Below, in pieces: positions 52,972 through 60,637 of a stretch of DNA of 64,000 nucleotides. This DNA is from Marixanthomonas ophiurae. Lineage in GTDB: Bacteria; Bacteroidota; Bacteroidia; Flavobacteriales; Flavobacteriaceae. The first letter of the stretch is position 1. Each line of letters opens with the position of its first letter. The stretch covers positions 1,426,001-1,490,000 of the forward strand of contig NZ_QVID01000001.1 in assembly GCF_003413745.1 (NCBI RefSeq), read 5' to 3'. Made by a program: the position numbers and the translations under genes. The notes beneath the pieces are model-generated. The model had not been told where the DNA came from, did not search any database, and worked only from the letters and a program-made list of their open reading frames with translations.

Positions 52972-54516
52972 ATGAAAAAGACAATTACTCTATTTTTTAC
53001 GCTTGTATTTATAATTCAGGCCAATTCCCAAATTTTTAATTCAGGTTTTGAGAATAACAATGGCACTCCTTTATCCGATTTTACAACAATTAATAATGAT
53101 GGTCTATCCGTGCCCTCTTTCGCACCAGTCCAAGATTTTAATACAGAAGCTTGGATACAGTTTTATGACGGTTACGATAATAAAATTGCATTTAGCACTT
53201 CTTGGTACGATCCCGCTGGACAATCTGATGATTGGCTCATTACGCCAGCCATAGAAATTCCAAATGCTGGAGATCCTACGCTGTATTGGAAAGCAAAATC
53301 TTATGATTTTGAATTGTTGGAGGACTATGAAGTTCGTGTCTCGACAACAGACAACGAAATGTCAAGCTTTACAGATGTACTTTTGAATGTAGATGGAGAG
53401 CAGCCCTTTGACTATAACTCTAGATCTTTAGATCTATCTGCGTACAAAGGACAAACTATTTATGTAGCATATGTAAATACCACTTTTGATGGTTTTTATT
53501 TAGCGTTGGATGATTTGTATATAAGTGAATCTGCAAATTGTGCTTTACCAGATGTAACTGGGGTTACAAGTAGTGATCTTACTGAAAACAGTTTTACAGT
53601 TTCTTGGACAGCAACTGCAGATATAACAATGTATGATACAGGACTTACAACATTTACAGAGTCTGTTTCATCTACAGGAATACAAACCGAACTTACTAAA
53701 AGCTATAGTGATTTAACACCAGGAACTCGGTATCAGTTTTTCTTGAAGAATGCTGACTGTGGTTCAGGTTGGGCTACCCCAACTTCAATTTGGACCGCTG
53801 CTATTCCGCCGTATTCTTATGATTTTGAATATACCGAAGAAAATTATGGCGAATATGATTCTGATGGATGGTCGTCAAACACATGGATTAACGGAAGCGG
53901 TGAAAATGCACAAAATGGTTCGGGTTATGTATATAATAATACGAGTAGCTCTTTTGAAAAGGATGATTGGATTTACTCGTACCCCATTAAATTGGATGAA
54001 GGAGAAAAATTAGCGATTCAATATTATTTGCAATTAGGTTCAGAGACTGCCGATCCTGCAACTTTAAAAATTGCAGCTGCTACTGCGCCTGACAAAGATT
54101 CTAATATAGCCGAGCTGAACAGTCATACCATTGCTGGCGGAGACTATATAGAATATACCTCAGAGTTTACTGCTTCTGAAGCGGGAGTATATTATTTCGG
54201 ATTTGGAAACGTAACGCCAATTGTTACTGAAAGTTCAGCATTGCGTTTGGATAATGTGCGTTTTACTTCTGAGCCGCTTTCAGTAGGTGATGCTTCAATT
54301 TCAGAAATAACTATTTATCCAAATCCCGTAAAAAATCGCTTGATGATTAATACTGAAAAACCTGTTAATGACATTCAGTTATACACCATTAATGGAAAAT
54401 TGATAGCAGAACTTGCGAATACAAATGAAATTGACTTTGCTTCATATCCTAAAGGCATGTACTTTGTTAAAGTAAGTACCGAAAATGGAACATCAGTAAA
54501 AAAGGTGATTAAATAA
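52972..54516 (+). CDS. T9SS cargo with choice-of-anchor J and fibronectin-like domains
   Basis: 514 residues. Signal peptide ending NSQ. A choice-of-anchor J-like domain (DWLITPAIEIPNAGDPTLYW, GYSAYKGQTIYVAYVNTTFDG-type core LDDLYISES) is followed by a fibronectin III-like domain (LTENSFTVSWTATADITMYD) and a second jelly-roll-like domain (SYPIKLDEGEKLAIQYYLQL). The end is a type A sorting domain: ISEITIYPNPVKNRLMINTE, then IQLYTINGKLIAEL and YPKGMYFVKVST ending VKKVIK. This directs secretion through the type IX system to the surface. It lacks the palindrome, has an ordinary promoter region, and lies between kinase and regulator. Confidence 0.88.
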   Translation: MKKTITLFFTLVFIIQANSQIFNSGFENNNGTPLSDFTTINNDGLSVPSFAPVQDFNTEAWIQFYDGYDNKIAFSTSWYDPAGQSDDWLITPAIEIPNAGDPTLYWKAKSYDFELLEDYEVRVSTTDNEMSSFTDVLLNVDGEQPFDYNSRSLDLSAYKGQTIYVAYVNTTFDGFYLALDDLYISESANCALPDVTGVTSSDLTENSFTVSWTATADITMYDTGLTTFTESVSSTGIQTELTKSYSDLTPGTRYQFFLKNADCGSGWATPTSIWTAAIPPYSYDFEYTEENYGEYDSDGWSSNTWINGSGENAQNGSGYVYNNTSSSFEKDDWIYSYPIKLDEGEKLAIQYYLQLGSETADPATLKIAAATAPDKDSNIAELNSHTIAGGDYIEYTSEFTASEAGVYYFGFGNVTPIVTESSALRLDNVRFTSEPLSVGDASISEITIYPNPVKNRLMINTEKPVNDIQLYTINGKLIAELANTNEIDFASYPKGMYFVKVSTENGTSVKKVIK

Positions 54517-54560
54517 TTTATCTCAAATTAGTATAGCCTGACTATATCTTAAATTCTTTT

Positions 54561-54607
54561 AACCTCCAAGGAATATGCTTAAAAGCTATTGTTTGAAGGT
54601 TTTTTTA
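54561..54607 (+). terminator. Terminator after the T9SS cargo gene
   Basis: AACCTCCAA pairs (one mismatch) with TTTGAAGGTT, enclosing an AAGC/GCTT-containing loop and followed by TTTTTTA. It lies 44 bp past the stop. Confidence 0.65.
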
Positions 54608-54638
54608 TGATACATAAAAAAGTAGACAAGGTTTTACC

Positions 54639-54659
54639 CACTAACCACTAACCACTAAC
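54639..54659. repeat. Three tandem CACTAAC repeats beside operator 4
   Basis: CACTAAC is repeated three times without interruption and ends one base before the palindrome at 54661. It might be a second binding platform or a slippage tract. Confidence 0.7.
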
Positions 54660-54660
54660 A

Positions 54661-54678
54661 ATAGGTCAATTGCCCTAT
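54661..54678. promoter_or_regulatory. Palindromic operator 4 (regulon motif)
   Basis: ATAGGTCAATTGCCCTAT, reverse-read as ATAGGGCAATTGACCTAT, matches the consensus at 16 of 18 positions. It lies 56 bp before the response-regulator ATG. At the usual 22-bp distance is TACTTTTC (54701-54708), and ten bases further a second, TATCTTTA (54711-54718). Confidence 0.75.
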
Positions 54679-54700
54679 TTTATTGATTAAAATAATTACA

Positions 54701-54718
54701 TACTTTTCAGTATCTTTA
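54701..54718 (+). promoter_or_regulatory. Overlapping -7 boxes under operator 4
   Basis: TACTTTTC at 54701-54708 sits at the conserved distance from the palindrome and matches TANNTTTG at seven of eight positions. TATCTTTA at 54711-54718 also matches seven of eight, one helical turn further. Which one is used cannot be told. The ATG is 16 bp past the second. Confidence 0.55.
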
Positions 54719-54734
54719 GTACAACTAACTACCT

Positions 54735-55385
54735 ATGAACATTAAAGTTTCTATCGTTGATGATAATTCGTTTTTAATTCACGCCATTAAAGAAAAGCTC
54801 TCTTTTTTTGATGATATTGAAATTAAACACACCTCTCTTAACGGGAGTGAGTTACTTACTAAGTTGGAAGAAAATCATAATCTCGATATCATTTTAATGG
54901 ATATTGAAATGCCCGTTTTAAATGGTATAGAAACCACTCAATTGGTCAAACAGAAGTATCCGCAGATTAAAATAATCATGTTAACAGCTTTTGACAATGA
55001 TGAACATATTTTTAATGCCATTAAAGCTGGAGCTGACGGGTATCTTTTAAAAGAAATAAACCCTGAGGAACTCTATAAAGGGATCAAAGAAACCCTAAGT
55101 GGTGGTGCAGCCATGAACCCTTCCATAGCATTAAAGACTCTAAAACTTTTACGTAATCCTATCGATATTGATAATTTTAAAGACAAAGAAGAAATTTCTT
55201 TATCTAAACGAGAAGTTGAAGTTTTAGAACAATTAAGCAAAGGCTTAAGCTATACAGCTATTGCAGATAATCTTTTTCTGTCACCAAGTACCGTTCGTAA
55301 ACACATTGAAAACAGCTATAAAAAACTACAAGTGCACAGTAAAATTGAAGCCGTACAAAAAGCAAAACGACATAATATTATTTAA
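54735..55385 (+). CDS. NarL/LuxR-type response regulator
   Basis: 216 residues. Receiver domain with phosphoacceptor Asp56 in DIILMDIEMPVLNG and the other acidic pair (VDD) at residues 8-10. The C-terminal LuxR HTH has LSKREVEVLEQLSKGLSYTA and IADNLFLSPSTVRKHIENSY. It should act as the DNA-binding partner of the kinase at 51002. Palindromes of this kind are usual for NarL-type dimers, and the gene itself carries operator 4, so it likely controls itself and the other three units. The assignment of the operator to this protein is inference. Confidence 0.94.
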   Translation: MNIKVSIVDDNSFLIHAIKEKLSFFDDIEIKHTSLNGSELLTKLEENHNLDIILMDIEMPVLNGIETTQLVKQKYPQIKIIMLTAFDNDEHIFNAIKAGADGYLLKEINPEELYKGIKETLSGGAAMNPSIALKTLKLLRNPIDIDNFKDKEEISLSKREVEVLEQLSKGLSYTAIADNLFLSPSTVRKHIENSYKKLQVHSKIEAVQKAKRHNII

Positions 55386-55433
55386 GTTTTCAATAAATAC
55401 TTAGTTTTTCACGTTATCTATGTAGTGATAAAT

Positions 55434-55466
55434 TCTTGTTAAGGGTAGACATATATCTTAACAAGA
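55434..55466. repeat. Ten-bp inverted repeat between the regulator and the DUF302 gene
   Basis: TCTTGTTAAG (55434-55443) and CTTAACAAGA (55457-55466) are perfect complements around a 13-bp spacer. There is no T tract. It lies close to the -7-like ATTTTTGTA (about 55474) of the DUF302 gene, so it may be an operator or a weak transcript end. Confidence 0.6.
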
Positions 55467-55513
55467 TTGTTCATTTTTGTATTTTAACCCCAATAACAAA
55501 TTAAAACTTAAAT

Positions 55514-56422
55514 ATGAAAAAGCTTTTAATACTTGCTTTAGCGATTACAACTTTCGCGTGCAGTAATGATGACAACAATGCACAGGTGATTAATAACCCA
55601 CAAACTCCGGGGCTGGCTTACGCTGTAAGTGACTCTGACTTCACTACAACTTATAGTTTACTGCGTAGCGAATTACAGGCAAATCCCAATATATCAATTA
55701 TAGCCGAAGTAAATCACACGGCCAATGCAGAAAGTATCGACAAAGATTTACGAAACACACGGGTTATCTTCTTCGGAAACCCGGCTTTGGGAACTCCTTT
55801 AATGCAGCAAAATCAATTAGCAGGTCTTGATTTACCACAAAAAATGTTAGTGTATCAAGATTCAGACAACAATGTTTTTGTTTCATATAATGGAACGGAG
55901 TATTTAGCTGCAAGACACTCGGGTGTTGGCGGGGCTCAAACATTACAACAAATAAAAAGCGCCTTGGCTAATTTTACTGAAAGTGCAACCAATGGCAATG
56001 TTTCAGAAAATTCTAGTAGTGGAATTACCAATAAGCAAGGAATTATAACGTTAGTAAGTAATAATGATTTTAATTCTACATATAATAACCTAAGAAATGC
56101 AGTTGTAGATAATGCTGCTCTTACTCTTTTTGCAGAATTAAACCATCAAGAAAATGCACCCAATGAAGAGGATTTAAACCCTACACGGGTAATTATCTTC
56201 GGAAATCCAGAGCTAGGAACTCCTTTAATGCAAAATGCACAAACTACGGCAATTGACTTACCTCAAAAAATGCTGGTTTGGCAAGAAGAAGATGGTCAAG
56301 TTAATATTTCTTATAACGATCCTATTTTCTTTAAAGAAAGACACGGAATTACTAATAACGATGAACGTTTAGGACAAATTAAAAGTGCCCTAAATAATTT
56401 AGCGATAGACGCAGCAAATTAA
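55514..56422 (+). CDS. Tandem DUF302 lipoprotein
   Basis: 302 residues. Lipoprotein signal ending ITTFACSNDDNN (Cys16). Two similar DUF302 domains follow at about residues 36-135 and 178-290. The first reads TTYSLLRSELQANPNISIIA, then RVIFFGNPALGTPLMQQNQL and LDLPQKMLVYQD. The second reads STYNNLRNAVVDNAALTLFA, then RVIIFGNPELGTPLMQNAQT and IDLPQKMLVWQE. DUF302 proteins (PF03625) are small periplasmic-type proteins of unknown ligand. The pair arose by duplication. The gene lies 128 bp after the response regulator and lacks the regulon palindrome. Confidence 0.88.
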   Translation: MKKLLILALAITTFACSNDDNNAQVINNPQTPGLAYAVSDSDFTTTYSLLRSELQANPNISIIAEVNHTANAESIDKDLRNTRVIFFGNPALGTPLMQQNQLAGLDLPQKMLVYQDSDNNVFVSYNGTEYLAARHSGVGGAQTLQQIKSALANFTESATNGNVSENSSSGITNKQGIITLVSNNDFNSTYNNLRNAVVDNAALTLFAELNHQENAPNEEDLNPTRVIIFGNPELGTPLMQNAQTTAIDLPQKMLVWQEEDGQVNISYNDPIFFKERHGITNNDERLGQIKSALNNLAIDAAN

Positions 56423-56442
56423 TTTAAATAGAATAATAAAAT

Positions 56443-56473
56443 AAAAGCGGCTTCATAATGAAGCCGCTTTTTT
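56443..56473. terminator. Bidirectional terminator between DUF302 gene and metK
   Basis: AAAAGCGGCTTCAT pairs perfectly with ATGAAGCCGCTTTT around a single base, with T tracts on both strands. It ends both convergent genes. Confidence 0.95.
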
Positions 56474-56477
56474 AGTT

Positions 56478-57731
56478 TTAAAGGTTAAATGCTTTTCTCA
56501 CTGTATCTACATAATCTAGTTTTTCCCAAGTAAAAAGCTCTACTTCTTTTTTAATAGTCCCTTTGTAAGGGCTTTCAAAAATTTTGGTTACCTTTTCTGG
56601 AATACGCCCCATATGACCATAAGCAGCAGTTTCCACATAAATTGGATTCCGTAATTTCAATCGTTTTTCAATTGCGGCAGGACGCATATCGAAAATTTCA
56701 GCTACTTTTTTAGCAATTTCACCATCGGTTAAATCAACTTTAGAAGTACCGTGTGTATTGACTAAAATAGAAGTGGGTTCTACAACGCCAATGGCATAAC
56801 TTACTTGAATTAATACTTCTTCAGCAACACCAGCAGCTACCAAGTTTTTAGCAATATGTCTTGCTGCGTAAGCAGCACTTCTATCAACTTTACTAGGGTC
56901 TTTTCCACTAAAAGCACCACCACCGTGTGCACCTTTTCCGCCGTAAGTATCAACAATTATTTTTCTACCAGTTAAGCCGGTGTCTCCGTGAGGACCACCA
57001 ATTACAAACTTTCCAGTTGGGTTTATATGGTAAACAATATCATCATTAAACAATTCTTGAACATACTCCGGTAATTTTGCTTTTACCTTCGGAATTAAAA
57101 TTTCAATAATATCTTTTTTAATTTTGTTCAACATCGCTTCATCCTCGTCAAAATCATCATGCTGCGTTGATAAAACAATAGAAACTATTTTTTGCGGAAC
57201 ATTATCATCACTATATTCAATAGTTACTTGACTTTTTGAATCAGGACGTAAATAAGGAATCTCTTTCCCATCCCGACGCAATTTTGCCAACTCAATAAGG
57301 ATGGTGTGCGAAATTTCAAGTGCTAACGGCATATAGTGCTCCGTTTCGTTGGTAGCATAACCAAACATCATACCTTGGTCACCAGCACCTTGCTCTTCTT
57401 TGTCTTCGCGGTCAACACCTTGATTAATATCTTGTGATTGTTCGTGAATCAATGAAATTACTCCACAAGAATCACCGCTAAATTGATAGGCACCTTTTGT
57501 GTAACCAATTTTATTAATTATATCCCTTGCAATATGTTGTACATCTAGGTAGGTGTCGCTTTTCACTTCTCCGGCAAGGACTACTTGTCCTGTTGTTACC
57601 AAGGTTTCGCAGGCTACTTTCGATTCGGGATCGAAGGCTAAGAAATGATCTAATAATGCGTCGCTAATTTGATCTGCAACTTTATCTGGGTGTCCTTCAG
57701 AAACACTTTCTGAAGTAAATAAGTACGCCAT
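56478..57731 (-). CDS. metK: S-adenosylmethionine synthetase
   Basis: 417 residues. The typical start [20 protein letters not shown], the ATP-binding [20 protein letters not shown], and [20 protein letters not shown] are all present; [20 protein letters not shown] is the end of the core. It makes SAM from methionine and ATP in the cytoplasm. It faces away from metY, which carries the SAM riboswitch; I see no riboswitch in the metK leader (57732-57960). Its product is the ligand that would turn metY down. Confidence 0.98.
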   Translation of the reverse strand: MAYLFTSESVSEGHPDKVADQISDALLDHFLAFDPESKVACETLVTTGQVVLAGEVKSDTYLDVQHIARDIINKIGYTKGAYQFSGDSCGVISLIHEQSQDINQGVDREDKEEQGAGDQGMMFGYATNETEHYMPLALEISHTILIELAKLRRDGKEIPYLRPDSKSQVTIEYSDDNVPQKIVSIVLSTQHDDFDEDEAMLNKIKKDIIEILIPKVKAKLPEYVQELFNDDIVYHINPTGKFVIGGPHGDTGLTGRKIIVDTYGGKGAHGGGAFSGKDPSKVDRSAAYAARHIAKNLVAAGVAEEVLIQVSYAIGVVEPTSILVNTHGTSKVDLTDGEIAKKVAEIFDMRPAAIEKRLKLRNPIYVETAAYGHMGRIPEKVTKIFESPYKGTIKKEVELFTWEKLDYVDTVRKAFNL

Positions 57732-57982
57732 AAAGGTCTTTTTAAATTTTTATATACTGAAGATTTGACGAACGCGTCGAAGGAAGTTTACACTGCCTTT
57801 AGCATTTTTTAATCTGAAATGTTCTAAGCAAAAATAGTATTCAGAAAAACATTCAGAAGAGGTTGCAATCAGTCAAATCTTTCCTCTTTCAGCGGACAAA
57901 GATAAGTATTAAAAATAGAATTTTAAAAAAGGAATTTTTTAGAAAAATCGAAATAAATTTGGAATATCAAAAAATGTTTAGC

Positions 57983-57990
57983 AATCTTTG
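57983..57990 (+). promoter_or_regulatory. -7 box (AATCTTTG) ahead of the SAM riboswitch
   Basis: AATCTTTG matches TANNTTTG at seven of eight positions. A -33 TTG occurs at 57959-57961, with the usual 21-bp spacing. Transcription would start near 57997, before the aptamer at 58021. The intergenic part 57732-57960 holds nothing else I can support. Confidence 0.6.
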
Positions 57991-58020
57991 TACTCACAAA
58001 GTTCAAATCTTTATTGAAAT

Positions 58021-58138
58021 GTTATCAAGAAAGGCTGAGGGAATAGACCCTATGAAGCCTTAGCAACCCTTTCACTTGAAAGAAGGTGCTACATTCTACA
58101 AAAGTTTTCAAAATACTGGAAATTTTTTGATAGATAAC
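58021..58138 (+). promoter_or_regulatory. SAM-I (S-box) riboswitch upstream of metY
   Basis: The leader reads GTTATCAAGAAAGG at the 5' end of P1 and closes with GATAAC (58133-58138). Its core, GAGGGAATAGACCCTATGAAG, then CCTTAGCAACCC and AAGGTGCTACATTCTAC, is the S-box signature (kink-turn, P2 and P3 stems and J3/4). The aptamer senses SAM. Downstream, 58139-58257 contains a 9-bp AT-only hairpin (58145-58163) and a small CGCC/GGCG hairpin, neither with a convincing terminator T-run, so the switching mechanism is unclear. Confidence 0.92.
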
Positions 58139-58257
58139 GACAAGACAATTTTTAAAAAATTGTTTACTCACTTCTTAATAACATTTTTCTTATAAAGTAC
58201 GCCAATAGGCGCATTTTGACTTTTGGTTTAATTTATTATTAATTCAAAAAAAGAAAA

Positions 58258-59550
58258 ATGAGTACACAAAAATTAGCAACACAATCGTTGCACGCAGGAC
58301 ACGACGTAACAGCAAATGGAGGAACCCGAGCGGTGCCTATTTACCAATCTACTAGTTACGTTTTTAATGACAGCGACCACGCTGCAAATTTGTTCAACCT
58401 TTCGGAACCCGGATTTATTTACACCCGTATCAACAATCCCACAAACGACATTCTGGAACAGCGTTTGGCGGCATTGGAAGGAGGAATTGCAGCCGTAACA
58501 ACCGCTTCGGGAACTTCGGCAATTGCTACAACATTGCTCACGTTATTGCGGGCTGGAGACCATATTGTAGCATCTAGTAGTTTGTATGGCGGAACGTATA
58601 ATTTACTGAATGTTACACTGCCAAGATTGGGTATTACTACCACCTTTGTAGATGCAAATGATACTGAAAACTTTAATAGAGCGGTTCAAGAAAATACCCG
58701 AGCGATTTTTGTTGAATCGTTAGGAAACCCAAAATTGGATGTATTGGATATTGAAGCGATTTCTGAAATTTCAAAAGCGAATAAAATTCCGCTGTTAGTT
58801 GATAATACAGTTGCTACCCCGGCTTTATTAAATCCAATTAAGTACGGAGCCAATATTATTATTCATTCACTAACCAAATACATTAACGGAAACGGAACGG
58901 CTTTAGGAGGCGCTATAATTGATGCAGGAACGTTTGACTGGACCAACGGAAAATTCCCTGAATTTACTGAACCATCACCTGGTTATCATGGTTTAGTTTA
59001 TTCCGAAGCATTAGAGGAGGCTGCTTTTATTGCGAAAGTTAGAATTGAAGGATTACGAGATTTTGGTGCGGCGTTGAGTCCGTATAACGCGTTTCAAATT
59101 TTGCAAGGTCTGGAAACGTTGAAAATCCGAATTAAAAAACATAGCGAAAATGCCCTAGAACTTGCCAAGTGGTTACAAAATAGAAGTGAAGTTGCTTGGG
59201 TAAATTACCCCGGACTTTCAGATAGTAATTACTTTAATTTGGCTAAAAAATATCTACCAAACGGTCAAAGCGGCGTGCTTACTTTCGGTTTAAAAGGTGG
59301 GTTTGGCGCTGCTAAAAAGTTTGTCGATGCTACTGAATTATTTTCTTTACTGGCGAATATTGGTGACACAAAATCATTGATAATTCATCCAGCAAGTACG
59401 ACCCACCAACAGTTGAGTGATGAACAACAGGAAACAGCGGGTGTTACAAAAGATTTAATTCGGTTATCAGTAGGATTGGAAGCAATTGAGGATCTCACCG
59501 ATGCTTTAGAACAAGCCTTTAAAGCTATCAACAAAACAGTCTTGGTTTAA
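58258..59550 (+). CDS. metY: O-acetylhomoserine aminocarboxypropyltransferase/sulfhydrylase
   Basis: 430 residues of the Cys/Met-metabolism PLP family. The N-terminal LATQSLHAGHDVTANGGTRA, RINNPTNDILEQRLAALEGG and the PLP lysine in IIHSLTKYINGNGTALGG identify the family. TLLRAGDHIVASSSLYGGTY and LIIHPASTTHQQLSDEQQ also fit. It makes homocysteine from O-acetylhomoserine and sulfide (direct sulfhydrylation). It is controlled by the upstream S-box, and metX follows. Cystathionine gamma-synthase is the main alternative; the length (430) and TTHQQ favour MetY. Confidence 0.94.
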   Translation: MSTQKLATQSLHAGHDVTANGGTRAVPIYQSTSYVFNDSDHAANLFNLSEPGFIYTRINNPTNDILEQRLAALEGGIAAVTTASGTSAIATTLLTLLRAGDHIVASSSLYGGTYNLLNVTLPRLGITTTFVDANDTENFNRAVQENTRAIFVESLGNPKLDVLDIEAISEISKANKIPLLVDNTVATPALLNPIKYGANIIIHSLTKYINGNGTALGGAIIDAGTFDWTNGKFPEFTEPSPGYHGLVYSEALEEAAFIAKVRIEGLRDFGAALSPYNAFQILQGLETLKIRIKKHSENALELAKWLQNRSEVAWVNYPGLSDSNYFNLAKKYLPNGQSGVLTFGLKGGFGAAKKFVDATELFSLLANIGDTKSLIIHPASTTHQQLSDEQQETAGVTKDLIRLSVGLEAIEDLTDALEQAFKAINKTVLV

Positions 59551-59562
59551 TTTTAGTTGTAG

Positions 59563-59600
59563 AAAACGGCAGTGCGTTATGCCATTCCGCTGCCGTTTTT
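59563..59600 (+). terminator. Terminator-like hairpin between metY and metX
   Basis: AAAACGGCAG pairs perfectly with CTGCCGTTTT around a 17-base loop and is followed by a T run. It lies between the metY stop and the metX ATG, 12 bp before it, so metX must be expressed by read-through or from RNA processing at this stem. Confidence 0.75.
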
Positions 59601-59611
59601 AAAAGGATATT

Positions 59612-60637
59612 ATGAAATTACAAACGGTACATATACCATACACAACACAAAACGAGAATTTTTCGGATACCATTCCGCTAAGCTTCGAGGTTTTTGGACC
59701 TACTTTATGTGAAGCACCTATTGTTTTGGTAAACCATGCGTTGACTGGAAACAGTTCAGTTACGGGAGAAAACGGCTGGTGGGACCAACTTATTGGTGAT
59801 GAAAAATGTATTGATACTAAACACTACACGGTACTTGCTTTTAATATTCCCGGAAATGGCTACGATGGATTTCTACTTGAAAACCCCGAAGCATTTTCAT
59901 TATACGATGTTGCAAAGCTATTTCTATTAGCAATCAATCAATTGCAAATTAAAAAGATTCATGTTGCTATTGGCGGTTCACTGGGGGGGAGTATTGCTTG
60001 GCAAATGGCAGTATTACGTCCTAATCTGTTTGAAAATGTTATCCCGATAGCGACCGATTGGAAAGCGACGGATTGGCTGTTGGCAAATTGCCGAGTACAA
60101 AAACAAATTTTAGATAACTCTGAAAATCCTGTTCATGATGCTCGTATTCATGCGATGACTTTGTACCGCACTCCAGAATCGTTTAAGCAGAAATTCAACC
60201 GAAGCATAAATGAGAAACTACATGTTTTTAATGTGGAAAGCTGGTTATTACATCATGGCAAAAAGTTACAAACCCGATTTCAATTAAAAGCCTATAAAAT
60301 GATGACTCATCTTTTAACGACTGTCAACATTGCAAAAGAAACGGGGAATTTCCTTTCTGCAGTAAGAAATATACAAGGCAATGTCCATTTAGTAGGCGTT
60401 GACACAGACCTCTTTTTTACAAATAAAGAAATTAAAGACACGTATCAAATCTATAAAACCATAAAAAATAATGTCTATTATCACGAAATACATTCGATAC
60501 ACGGCCACGATGCTTTTTTAATAGAATTTGAGCAGTTACAAACCATTTTACAACCCATATTTCAGAAAAAAAATACAAATTATGAGCACCATAACCATAG
60601 ACAAAAGAATACAAGAGAAACCACTTCAGTTAATTGA
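59612..60637 (+). CDS. metX: Homoserine O-acetyltransferase
   Basis: 341 residues, alpha/beta hydrolase fold. Motifs: NHALTGNSSVTGENGWWDQL, NIPGNGYDGF and the nucleophile elbow GGSLGG (Ser123), then GVDTDLFF (catalytic Asp region) and HSIHGHDAFLIEF (catalytic His). It acetylates homoserine with acetyl-CoA to supply MetY. The reading frame runs 56 bp into thrA; the last 19 residues (from about NTNYEHHNHRQ) lie in the overlap and are rich in His, Asn and Lys, unlike the rest of the fold. The real stop is presumably as given. The gene sits in an operon with thrA. Confidence 0.9.
   Translation: MKLQTVHIPYTTQNENFSDTIPLSFEVFGPTLCEAPIVLVNHALTGNSSVTGENGWWDQLIGDEKCIDTKHYTVLAFNIPGNGYDGFLLENPEAFSLYDVAKLFLLAINQLQIKKIHVAIGGSLGGSIAWQMAVLRPNLFENVIPIATDWKATDWLLANCRVQKQILDNSENPVHDARIHAMTLYRTPESFKQKFNRSINEKLHVFNVESWLLHHGKKLQTRFQLKAYKMMTHLLTTVNIAKETGNFLSAVRNIQGNVHLVGVDTDLFFTNKEIKDTYQIYKTIKNNVYYHEIHSIHGHDAFLIEFEQLQTILQPIFQKKNTNYEHHNHRQKNTRETTSVN

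Noticed and set aside
57863-58063. Open frame of 66 codons upstream of metY
   Set aside because: It overlaps the promoter and S-box aptamer and has no signal, motif or start context; the RNA element explains the region better.
58145-58163. AT-only hairpin after the riboswitch as intrinsic terminator
   Set aside because: Nine A/T pairs without GC and only a short T stretch; too weak to call.
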